From: Shewanella mangrovisoli
GTDB taxonomy: Bacteria > Pseudomonadota > Gammaproteobacteria > Enterobacterales > Shewanellaceae
Length of the DNA stretch: 64,000 nt
Direction of reading: 5' to 3'
Assembly (NCBI RefSeq): GCF_019457635.1
Contig: NZ_CP080412.1
Span: 4,092,001-4,156,000 of the forward strand
In this document: positions 53,327 through 61,496 of the stretch, piece after piece
Numbering within the stretch: the stretch's first letter is position 1
Layout: every line of letters starts with the position of its first letter
The notes under the pieces: generated by a model
The model's database searches: none
What the model saw: only the letters and a program-made list of their open reading frames with translations
What the model was told of the DNA's origin: nothing
Position numbers and translations under genes: made by a program

Positions 53327-54169
53327 ATGACTCAAACCAATGCGACAACATCTAACCAAGCGCCTATGACGGCTATGCCGATGCTGGGCACAGGAACATT
53401 CAGGCTTAAAGATAAAGCTGCGTTCGATGCAGTGTTGATGGCACTGGAAGAAGGTTCACGTCATATCGATACGGCGCAGATTTATGGCAATGAACAAGCG
53501 GTCGGGGATGCGATTAACGCCTCAGGGATCCCACGTGAAGAACTGTTTATCACAACCAAAGTGTGGACTGAGAACCTGACCAAGGAACGCTTTGAGACTA
53601 GTGTTGTCGATAGCCTAACGGCGCTACAAACTGAGTATCTTGATTTGTTACTCATTCATTGGCCATTGAACAGCGATGAGCCGAGTATGGTCGAGTATCT
53701 CTCAGAGCTGAAAGCAGTATTAGATAAAGGCTTGACTCGTCGCATTGGCGTATCAAACTTTACCAATGCACAACTCGCGCAAGCAATTGCCATCTTAGGC
53801 GAAGGTGTTATTTATACCAATCAAGTAGAAGTGCATCCCTATCTCATCAATCGCAAAGTGACGGATTTTTGCAGACAACACAATGTATTAGTAACTGGGT
53901 ACATGCCATTTGCCTATGGCGCAGTGTTGCAGGATGAAACCATAGTCAACTTAGCATCAGTGCATCAAGCCACTCCCGCACAAATTGTGTTGGCCTGGTT
54001 ACGACAATTAGGTTTTGCCACCATTCCCTCCTCAACCAAAAGAGACAATGTTCGCAGCAACTTAACGGCCGCAAGCATTAACTTAACGCCAGCAGAAATC
54101 GAGCAAATTAATCAGCTGGATCGCAATCATAGGGTCGCAAATCCTGACTTTGCCCCACATTGGGATTAA
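53327..54169 (+). CDS. dkgB: 2,5-diketo-D-gluconate reductase B type aldo-keto reductase
   Basis: 280 residues from the ATG at 53327 with AAGGGGAAG before it; a reading from 53219 lacks such a site. AKR motifs: GTGTFRLKDKAAFDAVLMAL, HIDTAQIYGNE (catalytic Asp and Tyr), TKVW (Lys), IHWP (His) and IPSSTKRDNVRSN for NADPH. The match to E. coli DkgB runs the full length, though DkgB starts slightly later. It reduces dicarbonyls and aldehydes with NADPH. Downstream of LysR, so probably under its control. Confidence 0.92.
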   Translation: MTQTNATTSNQAPMTAMPMLGTGTFRLKDKAAFDAVLMALEEGSRHIDTAQIYGNEQAVGDAINASGIPREELFITTKVWTENLTKERFETSVVDSLTALQTEYLDLLLIHWPLNSDEPSMVEYLSELKAVLDKGLTRRIGVSNFTNAQLAQAIAILGEGVIYTNQVEVHPYLINRKVTDFCRQHNVLVTGYMPFAYGAVLQDETIVNLASVHQATPAQIVLAWLRQLGFATIPSSTKRDNVRSNLTAASINLTPAEIEQINQLDRNHRVANPDFAPHWD

Positions 54170-54185
54170 TTCGGGCACACCATAG

Positions 54186-54806
54186 TTAGCCTTTAGTTTC
54201 TAATGCCCAAGCGTCGATAAAGCTTTGATAATTGGCGATAAGCAAATCCGCCGCTTGGGCATAGTCGGGCACCTCTTCTGGGCAATAGAGGGCGCAGCGG
54301 CTACCAGCATTCTGCGCAGTTTGCAGATCGAATAGATAATCCCCCACATACAAGATATCCGCCGGATTCAACTGCCATTGCTCGCAAATTAAGTGGATCC
54401 CCTGCGGGTGAGGTTTAGGCTCGGCATCGTAACGGGTCAGCACTAAAGGGATATCAATACCGAGTTTTTCGATGGTGATTTTGGCCGCCTCGGGCATATT
54501 GCGGGTCAAAATCGCCAGCGGCAGTTGCCGCGTCTTTAAAAACGCAATCAACGCCTGCGCACCTTCAATCCAGCTCGCCTGACGCGAACTTTCTAGCTCA
54601 TAGTCATGGACAATTTCCAGCGCCTGCATCTTGGCCATTGTGGTGTCGAGGCTATGTATATGCTCGAGAATATCGGTACCAGAGCCAATACCTAATGCCG
54701 CCCTTAAGCCTTTAAAATCGGGGTTTGAATGGGCAAGCGTGCCGTCGAGGTCGAAAATCACCCCGCGGATCTGTTCAAGTTGAATATCGGTCAGGCGTGT
54801 GATCAC
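54186..54806 (-). CDS. HAD-superfamily phosphatase, phosphoglycolate-phosphatase-like
   Basis: 206 residues with the four HAD motifs: DLDGTLAHS (nucleophile and acid), LAILTRN (motif II), KPHPQG (lysine) and GDYLFDLQTA (motif IV). The helical cap lies between residues ~30 and ~90. Such enzymes remove phosphate from small metabolites in the cytoplasm; substrate not determined. It lies eight bases after the EamA-type transporter gene and is convergent with dkgB. Confidence 0.9.
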   Translation of the reverse strand: MITRLTDIQLEQIRGVIFDLDGTLAHSNPDFKGLRAALGIGSGTDILEHIHSLDTTMAKMQALEIVHDYELESSRQASWIEGAQALIAFLKTRQLPLAILTRNMPEAAKITIEKLGIDIPLVLTRYDAEPKPHPQGIHLICEQWQLNPADILYVGDYLFDLQTAQNAGSRCALYCPEEVPDYAQAADLLIANYQSFIDAWALETKG

Positions 54807-54814
54807 TCGGGTAC

Positions 54815-55804
54815 CTATTCAGTGGTCTGTGAAGCGGGTTGCAAACGTCGGGCGCGGCGCTGGCGATACATGGGCAGTAACTGCACCACCATCACTGACA
54901 CAATAATCACACCTATGCCTAATAGCGATAGCGCATCTAATTTATCGGCCTTAAATACATCTGGCCACCAACCAATACTCACCACTAATGCTGTGGCACT
55001 AAAGCTAAATACCGGCGTTAACGCCAGCATGGCGCTCACCTGTGCCGTCGGCCAGTACTTCATCGATTGTCCGAAGCAACCGTAGGCAATCAAGGTATTG
55101 GCGGCGCAAAACAGCGCCACTTGCCAGTCAAAGCTATCCATTTGTGCAAATTGGCTAAAGTCGCTAAAGGGCGCCATCGCAAAGATCCCTAAGGCATAGA
55201 TAACTAAGAGTACGTTGGCGGGGGACAAACGGTTCAACAGTGACTTTTGAAGTAATGCATAGGTAGTCCATGACAATGCTGAAAACTGCACTATCATCAC
55301 CCCAAGCCAGATCTCATGGTTATCGGTGGCGGAAAAATCTAAATAGGGATGGAAAAACATCAACATCCCTAAAGCTAAGCTAGCAAAACAACTGAGCTGC
55401 ACCGCATTCAAGCGTTCTTTAAAAAACAATACGCCGCCAAAGGCGAGGAAAAATGGCGAGGTTTGAAAATTAAGCTGCGCCGCCCCCGGCGCCAGATAAT
55501 CGAGGGAATACACGAATGACACATAGTTAAGCATTAAAAACAGTCCGGCGAGGATAAGCCTGAGCCAAACCTTGGCATCGAGCGCTGCAAACTGTTTCAA
55601 ACTCCCCGCACTCCACTGCACCAAAATACTGACAAGGAGCGCCACTAAAAAACGGAACCAAGTCAAAGTCACAGGATCGATAAAACTCCCCGACAGCTTA
55701 AGCGCTATGGGTAACATGCCCCAAAACAGCACGGCAACAGAAATAAACAACAATCCTAATTGAGCATGATTAGTTGCCAAGGATCCAGAATGGCTTTGAT
55801 TCAC
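54815..55804 (-). CDS. EamA/DMT family transporter
   Basis: 329 residues from a GTG at 55804 (GGGA upstream), or 344 residues from a GTG at 55849; neither is certain. Ten helices in two EamA halves: LLFISVAVLFWGMLPIALKL and later VSAMLALTPVFSFSATALVV. DMT proteins export amino acids, nucleotides or other metabolites. The HAD gene follows eight bases later, so the two are co-transcribed. The tail is basic (RQRRARRLQPASQ). Confidence 0.88.
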   Translation of the reverse strand: MNQSHSGSLATNHAQLGLLFISVAVLFWGMLPIALKLSGSFIDPVTLTWFRFLVALLVSILVQWSAGSLKQFAALDAKVWLRLILAGLFLMLNYVSFVYSLDYLAPGAAQLNFQTSPFFLAFGGVLFFKERLNAVQLSCFASLALGMLMFFHPYLDFSATDNHEIWLGVMIVQFSALSWTTYALLQKSLLNRLSPANVLLVIYALGIFAMAPFSDFSQFAQMDSFDWQVALFCAANTLIAYGCFGQSMKYWPTAQVSAMLALTPVFSFSATALVVSIGWWPDVFKADKLDALSLLGIGVIIVSVMVVQLLPMYRQRRARRLQPASQTTE

Positions 55805-56121
55805 GGAAAAGTCCCAGTAGTACCGCAGAAAGGAACGCCATTCTGGCACCGCGGCGCGCTAAGATCTAGCCTAAAAAGCGATTAACTTATCCGCCGGATT
55901 GGATAGTTAAACTGACACTAAATCAATCTTACCAGCGATAAATGCAGAGCATTTCAAGCTAAGTTTTATCAAGCCTTTAGCAGCACAAAAAGGTATATTG
56001 AGCGCAATTTCTCTTTTAGCTCAAATTGGATTTACAGAGTCGATTTATGCCTTTTGCGCTCAGTTTTTGCGGCATCAACCACTCTGTATAAGCCTTTTAA
56101 ATAAGTTAGTTAGGATTACAC

Positions 56122-56937
56122 ATGTCACAGACAGACGCTAAAACACAGCTTGAGTCCATTCACGCAGCAGCACAAGAACTCGCGCAGCGCCGCGACAAGG
56201 GTGAAGCGGGCGCGCTGTTACAAGAAGCGCTAAGACCGAAAGATTTCCCCCAGGCCTTTGCCATCCAGCAGACTATTGCGCAGCAGTTTAGCGCCCAAGG
56301 CAACCCGATTGCGGGGTGGAAGTGCCTACTCCCAACCGCCGAAAAAACCGTGGTAGCGCCCATCTATCAACATGATGTGTATGTCGAAACCGCCGAGTGT
56401 CCACTTTATCCTTCGAGCAAAGGGCTTGCCCGCGTCGAACCCGAGCTCGCCTTTGAAATTGGCAGCGATTTACCACCACGAGCCACGCCTTATTCGCAAG
56501 CCGAAATCGACGCCGCCCTCGGTAAAACGCGCCTCGCCTTGGAACTTATCAAAAGTCGTTATCAAAACCCAGGCGAAGCCAATCACTTCGATGCCCTCGC
56601 CGATGGCTTAGTCAATCAAGGCCTATGGTTAGGGCCTGAACTGCTTGCTCCTGCCGAGATAGAAACAGGCCATTTCGCTCTAAATGTTGAAATCGCCACA
56701 AGCGGACAGCAAGCAAGTGAAACTCTGCAAAAAGCCGCGCTTCATCCAAATGGTTTCCCTAAAGCTGGACTTTATTGGTTGGTCAACTTCTTATCTGCCC
56801 AAGGAATTGGCTTAACCCGAGGGCAATATGTGATCACAGGCTCCTATGCGGGGGTATTAGATTTGCCACTCAATCAGCACTGTCAATTCCACTACGGCGA
56901 CTTAGGCCAGTTTGGTTTGCAGTTTGTGGCTAAATAA
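56122..56937 (+). CDS. 2-keto-4-pentenoate hydratase family protein
   Basis: 271 residues of the fumarylacetoacetate-hydrolase/MhpD superfamily. Seen: GWKCLLPTAEKTVVAPIYQH near 65, RVEPELAFEIGSDLPP (metal-binding Glu pair) near 105, LALELIKSRY (about 135) and YVITGSYAGVLDLPLNQHCQ near the end. Members add water to 2-hydroxy-2,4-dienoates or act on related keto acids, with Mg or Mn. There is no aromatic-degradation cluster nearby, so the physiological substrate is uncertain. AGGA precedes the ATG. Confidence 0.88.
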   Translation: MSQTDAKTQLESIHAAAQELAQRRDKGEAGALLQEALRPKDFPQAFAIQQTIAQQFSAQGNPIAGWKCLLPTAEKTVVAPIYQHDVYVETAECPLYPSSKGLARVEPELAFEIGSDLPPRATPYSQAEIDAALGKTRLALELIKSRYQNPGEANHFDALADGLVNQGLWLGPELLAPAEIETGHFALNVEIATSGQQASETLQKAALHPNGFPKAGLYWLVNFLSAQGIGLTRGQYVITGSYAGVLDLPLNQHCQFHYGDLGQFGLQFVAK

Positions 56938-56974
56938 GTACAGCCTAAAGTGTGCCAAGCTAGCCAGCAAAATC

Positions 56975-57000
56975 AGAAGGTAGGCAAATGCTTACCTTCT
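56975..57000 (+). terminator. Hairpin between hydratase and TonB-domain genes
   Basis: AGAAGGTA-G-GCAAATGC-T-TACCTTCT: inverted repeat with 8-bp arms; no strong T-run. Possible end of the hydratase transcript. Confidence 0.5.
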
Positions 57001-57095
57001 ACAATCCCCCTACTGACCAACAGAGCGAAAACAAGCTTGTATCAAGAGTGAAACATTTGTACTATCCGATAGAACTAAATATAAGGATATACAAG

Positions 57096-58211
57096 ATGTT
57101 AGACGGAAAAATATTGCCTTTAGCAAGTCTATTTGCCTTAGCCTTAAATACTTCGTTACCCTTAAATGCCTCGGAAAACACTTTTTCCCAAGCCTACAGT
57201 GACTACCAAACCGCACTCAAACAGGGTGATGACGCCCAAATAGAAGCCAGTGCCAAAAGGGCCTTCGAACTCGGTGAAGCTCAATATGCCAAGGACAGTG
57301 TCGATTTAGCGAACCTCGCCATGAACTGGGCTGGCGCGCTAAAAACAGTGGCTATGCCGAATCTCTTTGAGGGAGATAATGCGGCGAAAACGGCCAAGGC
57401 CTATGAGTTATATCAACTCGCATTAAGCAATTATAAAAAGCATTACGGCGAGCATGCAGCTGAGCTTATCGACCCGCTACTCGGCGCAGCGGAAACCTCA
57501 CCTAAACTGACCGTGGCGAAAGAGCTTTTTGAAAATGCTATTGAAATTGCTGAAAAAACAGCAAATAAAAAGCTGTTGGCCGATGTAAAGATAGCAACCT
57601 TTGATCGCCTCACCAACACAGGATTGTACACGGCTCAGGTAAGGGACTATGCCTTCGAGGCCTATGAAACTTACAAAGAGATCCTTCCCGAAAATGCCCT
57701 AGACAGAGTCAAAGCTACCTATGTAGTGGGTGCAGTTGAATATGCTGAAAAGCATGATGACAAGGCGATTCCATTACTGTTAGAAGTGGTTAAGCAGTTT
57801 GAAGCCCTTAAGTTTAGCCATCCCTACGCCTTAAGTGCCCACGCTTATTTAGTCGAACTTTATGAACGCCAAGGAAAACGCGAAGAGTCCACCGCCCACT
57901 GTATCGCCATCGGCAAGATGCGCCCATGGGCCGACACTCAGGAACAACAACCGCTGTTTCGTACGACACCCAAATACCCCAAGTCCTACCTCATACAACG
58001 TAAAAGCGGCTACGTGACCCTTAACTTCACTGTTGATGAGATGGGATTTGTGAAAAATCCTGAAGTGCTCGAATCCAAAGGCGGTGTGCTATTTGAAAAA
58101 TCCACACTGAAAATGATCGAAGAATGGCGCTATGCCCCTAAGTTTGAACATGGCAAGCCCGTGCCAGCACAAACGACTGTGCGTATAGACTATTTCACCG
58201 ATAAGTCTTAA
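57096..58211 (+). CDS. TonB C-terminal-domain protein with helical repeats
   Basis: 371 residues from the ATG at 57096, where AAGGA precedes and a signal peptide starts (LPLASLFALALNTSLPLNAS). Residues ~30-280 form helical, TPR-like repeats (AKTAKAYELYQLALSNYKK). The C-terminal 85 residues match a TonB_C domain, e.g. GYVTLNFTVDEMGFVKNPEV and TLKMIEEWRYAP. It lacks the N-terminal membrane anchor and Pro-rich spacer of true TonB. So it is exported to the periplasm and probably acts in envelope contacts, not classical energy coupling. Confidence 0.85.
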   Translation: MLDGKILPLASLFALALNTSLPLNASENTFSQAYSDYQTALKQGDDAQIEASAKRAFELGEAQYAKDSVDLANLAMNWAGALKTVAMPNLFEGDNAAKTAKAYELYQLALSNYKKHYGEHAAELIDPLLGAAETSPKLTVAKELFENAIEIAEKTANKKLLADVKIATFDRLTNTGLYTAQVRDYAFEAYETYKEILPENALDRVKATYVVGAVEYAEKHDDKAIPLLLEVVKQFEALKFSHPYALSAHAYLVELYERQGKREESTAHCIAIGKMRPWADTQEQQPLFRTTPKYPKSYLIQRKSGYVTLNFTVDEMGFVKNPEVLESKGGVLFEKSTLKMIEEWRYAPKFEHGKPVPAQTTVRIDYFTDKS

Positions 58212-58215
58212 TCGC

Positions 58216-58680
58216 TTACTTCACCTCATATCCCAGCCCATCGCCTAATCCCGATGGGCTGTTTTTATCCTCTAATATAGCGGAAGCAGTTAGCTCTCGC
58301 TTTATCCGGCTTAAACAAGTCTCACAAATACAAGCCATCGCAGGTTGCGATAATAGTTGCGCTAACTTATCAGCACTCAACCCTGCTGCATCGCATGTCG
58401 ATAAACCCACCGCCAAATCGCTAGATAGCAATTGAGTCAAATTAGGAAACCTCTGCTTAGCACACCAACAGTCACTTATATCAGCCCCAAGAGTCATTGC
58501 GCACTGATTCGCCCCTTGGCATAAAGGGCAAATTTGCGCTGTATCGAACTGATGTTCGGGTAAATGCTTGGGCACGGTAATCCTTATGGCATCGGAGTGA
58601 TAACGCAGAAATAATAATGGTTTTTTCATTAACGTTGGAACAATCATTCCATCATCAAGATACTCATATCGATTTAGCAT
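58216..58680 (-). CDS. Cysteine-rich CWC family protein
   Basis: 154 residues. The CWC signature CPLCQGANQCAM...DCWCAK is present, with a second pair CICETCLSRIKRE at about 120-133, enough for metal binding. No signal peptide, so cytoplasmic. Family function unknown. The start is uncertain: ATGs at 58680, 58647 and 58629 are all possible. Convergent with the TonB-domain gene, four bases apart. Confidence 0.8.
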   Translation of the reverse strand: MLNRYEYLDDGMIVPTLMKKPLLFLRYHSDAIRITVPKHLPEHQFDTAQICPLCQGANQCAMTLGADISDCWCAKQRFPNLTQLLSSDLAVGLSTCDAAGLSADKLAQLLSQPAMACICETCLSRIKRELTASAILEDKNSPSGLGDGLGYEVK

Positions 58681-58888
58681 GCCAATAAATGCCTAGGGAT
58701 TTATTGCCCTTTAATTAGCTGTATTCATCAAGTGGTGTCTAACTAAAATCATATTTTGTGTGTTTATTTAGCTCAGTGAGCCGCATTCCTGCGTTATGAA
58801 AAATGTATTCATGGATTCATACATGCTGAATGCAATTTGATGTTAATCCGAAGCTTGAATAGATGAAGTATTTATTAGCGGAATGCTT

Positions 58889-59128
58889 TCACCGTAATTT
58901 AGCTCCACATTCCCCACAATAATGTGGCGATATTTGGACACCTGCTCGTCCTAATGCTCTTGGTACGGAATTGCACTTAGGACACCGATACCATTTGTAG
59001 AATCCCGTAATGCAAATAGCCAATCCAACGAAAAATGGAATCGCTGGATTGATATAAATATCAGCAAAGTAATTGATTGCGATAACCCCACCGAAGATAA
59101 CAAAGGCAACCAACACAGCTATGGTCAC
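58889..59128 (-). CDS. Small membrane protein with zinc-ribbon tail
   Basis: 79 residues from a GTG at 59128; other GTG/TTG codons lie a few codons on, and the start is open. Two transmembrane helices (IAVLVAFVIFGGVIAINYFA; FFVGLAICITGFYKW) are followed by CPKC...YCGEC, a zinc-ribbon pattern of two CxxC pairs. Function unknown. It is 61 bases downstream of the attC-like site on the same strand and lies in an A+T-rich stretch, so it may be acquired DNA. Confidence 0.6.
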   Translation of the reverse strand: MTIAVLVAFVIFGGVIAINYFADIYINPAIPFFVGLAICITGFYKWYRCPKCNSVPRALGRAGVQISPHYCGECGAKLR

Positions 59129-59186
59129 CTTTCTCTATTAGCAAACTCGTTTATTATTCTTAAATCTTCCATGGTCAACTAGGCAT

Positions 59187-59259
59187 ACCTACGCTTTGTT
59201 AAGGGGCAAATTTCCGGCGAAGCCGCGCTTAAATTTGTCCAGCTTAAGCAACTTATAAC
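59187..59259 (-). repeat. Degenerate integron attC-like site
   Basis: Directly after the stop codon of the 59260 gene, the minus strand forms an imperfect hairpin: TTGCTTAAGCTGGACAAATTT, an inner CGGC-GAA-GCCG tip, then AAATTTGCCCCTTAACAAAG. The arms match with extra unpaired bases on one side, as in attC sites. The outer simple sites are imperfect: TTATAAG in place of RYYYAAC, and GTAGGT with one T missing from GTTRRRY. The arms resemble Vibrio/Shewanella chromosomal-integron repeats from memory. No integrase gene is in the window. Confidence 0.5.
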
Positions 59260-59634
59260 TCAATTGCTGATGATGTATGAATATTCTTTCCCACGATCAT
59301 CGTGCGCAATAGCTTTAACACAAATGTCTCGGAGAAGTGTCACATACACTTCAGTTCGGTAATCTGTGAGTTTTTCCAATTCTACACCCAAACTTGATGC
59401 CATTTTAGGTAACCAAGCTAAGTAAAAACCTATCGAACTTTTAACTCGTTCTGAGAGTTCAGGATCTTGCTGTTCTGAGAAAGGTAGCCATTGCACAACC
59501 ACCTTTCGACCTCTGCGTTGTTCAGCTAACTCGAAAAGGTCTTCAAATATAAATTTTCCATCAAGATAGTTACAACCTCCCACAAACGAGTGGGTAAAAT
59601 TGTGAACCAGTGGCTTGAAGTTCTTATATTTCAC
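59260..59634 (-). CDS. Hypothetical protein, possible integron cassette gene
   Basis: 124 residues from a GTG at 59634, preceded by AAGGA at a good distance (seven bases). No signal peptide or membrane helix; the sequence is a mixed alpha/beta type (FIFEDLFELAEQRRGRKVVV) with Trp and Tyr in the middle. Family not recognised. The stop codon is followed immediately by an attC-like hairpin, the standard cassette layout. Surrounding A+T content is higher than in the core genes. Confidence 0.6.
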   Translation of the reverse strand: MKYKNFKPLVHNFTHSFVGGCNYLDGKFIFEDLFELAEQRRGRKVVVQWLPFSEQQDPELSERVKSSIGFYLAWLPKMASSLGVELEKLTDYRTEVYVTLLRDICVKAIAHDDRGKEYSYIISN

Positions 59635-60069
59635 CGAACTGTCCTTGAGTTAATACAGTGTATTACCTGCTCTTCTAATAAAACCCAACCCGAATAGAGT
59701 TGAATATGGTAATAAACAAGAAAATAATTTAATAATGACAATAAGTTAGCATTAGTATCAGTGGGCTATCAACATTTTTCATCCAGAAAAATCGAGAGCT
59801 TATTTACCGATAAACGTTTTAGCGCGGTAAATAGTATTAGGCAAAGTGAAAGAGTTATAAATTCAATTGATTACATAAACACCCAAGCAAAACCCCATAC
59901 ATTTTTAGGCTCGCCTTGAAGTCATTTTATAGATTTCCCATTATACCTTGTGTTTAGACTTTGCTTGAGGTTAGTACGCTCGAGATTTCCTCTTACTAAA
60001 GAAATACAGTAAGGTGTAACAACACTCTGTTTCCTTTGATCAAAAACCAGCGTAAATCAGCTTCTTAGA

Positions 60070-60104
60070 AAACGTAGAGAGGGTTCTACTCCCTCGCTAC
60101 GTTT
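60070..60104. other. Strong hairpin
   Basis: AAACGTAG (60070-60077) pairs with CTACGTTT (60097-60104) and GAGGG with CCCTC after one A-G mismatch, leaving a 7-base loop. It could be a terminator or the end of a small RNA; no neighbouring gene explains it and no long T-run follows on either strand. Confidence 0.5.
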
Positions 60105-60158
60105 CATGTATTCAAGATCGATTTTGAAATCAACAGACCACACTGATGCCCGAAAGGC

Positions 60159-60259
60159 GAGTCATGGTGATTAGCGAGACGACCGTCCGCCCCAAGGACG
60201 GGGCGGTCGAGCATCCACGGATAGACTCGCTGCGAGTCGGTGAGCGAATGCCATGACTC
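60159..60259. repeat. Branched 101-base palindromic element
   Basis: Outer arms GAGTCATGG (60159-60167) and CCATGACTC (60251-60259) pair perfectly and enclose two further hairpins: CCGTCC/GGACGG (or alternatively CGCCCC/GGGGCG) around 60183-60206, and GACTCG-CTG-CGAGTC at 60224-60238. The element is markedly more G+C-rich than the DNA around it. It resembles a multi-arm RNA or a REP/transposon-end structure. No other copy in the window. Confidence 0.6.
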
Positions 60260-60334
60260 ACCTATACGTTGATATCAGCAAACACACGAATTCCCCTACA
60301 ACGTAAGTCCTATAGCTAGTCAGTACAATTGACC

Positions 60335-60366
60335 AATAAAAAACCAGCAAACTTTAAGCTTGCTGG
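60335..60366 (-). terminator. Intrinsic terminator of the tsdBA transcript
   Basis: CCAGCAA (60344-60350) and TTGCTGG (60360-60366) pair across a 9-base loop; on the minus strand TTTTTTATT follows. It is 65 bases beyond the tsdA stop. Confidence 0.88.
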
Positions 60367-60430
60367 CTTTCTGCCTAACTAATTCACTCGCTTTATTTCA
60401 CCGCGAGAACAGTCAATCAAAGCGACTCAA

Positions 60431-61486
60431 CTAAGACTTTTTCGGAAACACCGGATAAGAAGCGGTGCCAAGCACTTTGCCATCGACTTCGACACCGTAG
60501 TAGTCATTGTCGTTATGGTATTTTTCCTGCGCTTGTTTCACATCGCCCTTATTGCGTGGGTCCTGTGGCCTTTCATGGGAGTTAATGTAAGCCGCAACAT
60601 CCCAAGCCTGTTGGTTAGTCAGCTGAATACTCTTAGCGAAGGGCATGTTTTCATAAATGAAGAATGCGGCCGTATTGACCCTGTGCATACCAGCGCCCCA
60701 GTTGTAGCTCTTAGGACCCCATAATGGCGGCAGAGAGTAAACTCCCGCAATCGCTTGGCCTTGACCATCGGCGCCATGGCACGCTTGGCAGTGTGCGGTA
60801 TACACGGCTTTGCCACGCTCAGGTGAAAACGCGAGTTCAGGTTTGGGGATCTCAGGATAACCACGGCCAGGCAGATTCGCGCGTTGTTCCACTGTCATGG
60901 CTTTAGCTAGTGTGTCTGGCAGCGGGAAATCCTCACGTTTGGCGCCTTTAACCAATTCGGCATCACTAAGTTCTGGTACTGGACCATCAAGATTAGCCGC
61001 ATCCATCAAGCCACTCATCCCTAACCAGTAGGCATAGGCCGATAGCGCGACCAGCTCGGGGCTGCCCGCTGCGGGGGCTTTACCATTCATCGAATAGTTA
61101 AAACAGCCTTGTACCCTTTCTTGAAAGGTATTTACTTTATCGTCTTTTTTACGATACGCGGGATAGGCAAAATAGGCGCCCCAAAGCGGTGACGCATTCG
61201 CCTTACGGCCCGCATCCATATGGCAGTTGGCACAGTTAAGCTCGTTACCCACATACTTATCTCTCAGCTGCTGGGTATTCACAAATAACTGATAACCCAA
61301 GCGTACTTTATCGCCGAAGGCACCTTCGGGAATCGCACTTAAGGGTCTTGGCGTAAGATAGGTTTGATCAGGGTTTTTAGGGACTGAGGGCAATGGCGCT
61401 TGTTTGTCGGGTAACTCATTCGCAGCCTGCACTTGAGCTGTTAGCACGCCCATTGCGGCCAATAGTAAGATGGCAGAAGATTTCAT
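60431..61486 (-). CDS. tsdA: Thiosulfate dehydrogenase / tetrathionate reductase, diheme cytochrome c
   Basis: 351 residues. A signal peptide (1-21, ending VQA) leads to the periplasm. Two haem-c sites: CANCH at 85-89 and CQACH at 233-237. Between them ERVQGCFNYSMNGK places Cys128 at the position of the unusual cysteine axial haem ligand that marks TsdA. Met281 in YENMPFAK is a candidate ligand for the second haem. TsdA interconverts two thiosulfates and tetrathionate plus two electrons. The partner cytochrome is encoded ten bases upstream. AAGGAG precedes the ATG. Confidence 0.85.
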   Translation of the reverse strand: MKSSAILLLAAMGVLTAQVQAANELPDKQAPLPSVPKNPDQTYLTPRPLSAIPEGAFGDKVRLGYQLFVNTQQLRDKYVGNELNCANCHMDAGRKANASPLWGAYFAYPAYRKKDDKVNTFQERVQGCFNYSMNGKAPAAGSPELVALSAYAYWLGMSGLMDAANLDGPVPELSDAELVKGAKREDFPLPDTLAKAMTVEQRANLPGRGYPEIPKPELAFSPERGKAVYTAHCQACHGADGQGQAIAGVYSLPPLWGPKSYNWGAGMHRVNTAAFFIYENMPFAKSIQLTNQQAWDVAAYINSHERPQDPRNKGDVKQAQEKYHNDNDYYGVEVDGKVLGTASYPVFPKKS

Positions 61487-61496
61487 GGCCGGCTCC

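Larger units (their letters stand above)
59635..60334. other. Long non-coding A+T-rich region with two palindromic structures
   Basis: About 700 bases without a convincing gene. The first part (59640-60000) is A+T-rich, with no structure I can name. Then come a hairpin at 60070-60104 and a branched palindrome at 60159-60259, both described separately. It may hold promoters, an unknown RNA or remains of mobile DNA. Confidence 0.6.

Noticed and set aside
59635..60430. Short frames in the long non-coding region as genes
   Set aside because: The best (22 codons from ATG at about 60106) is short, lies partly in the palindrome and has no ribosome site.
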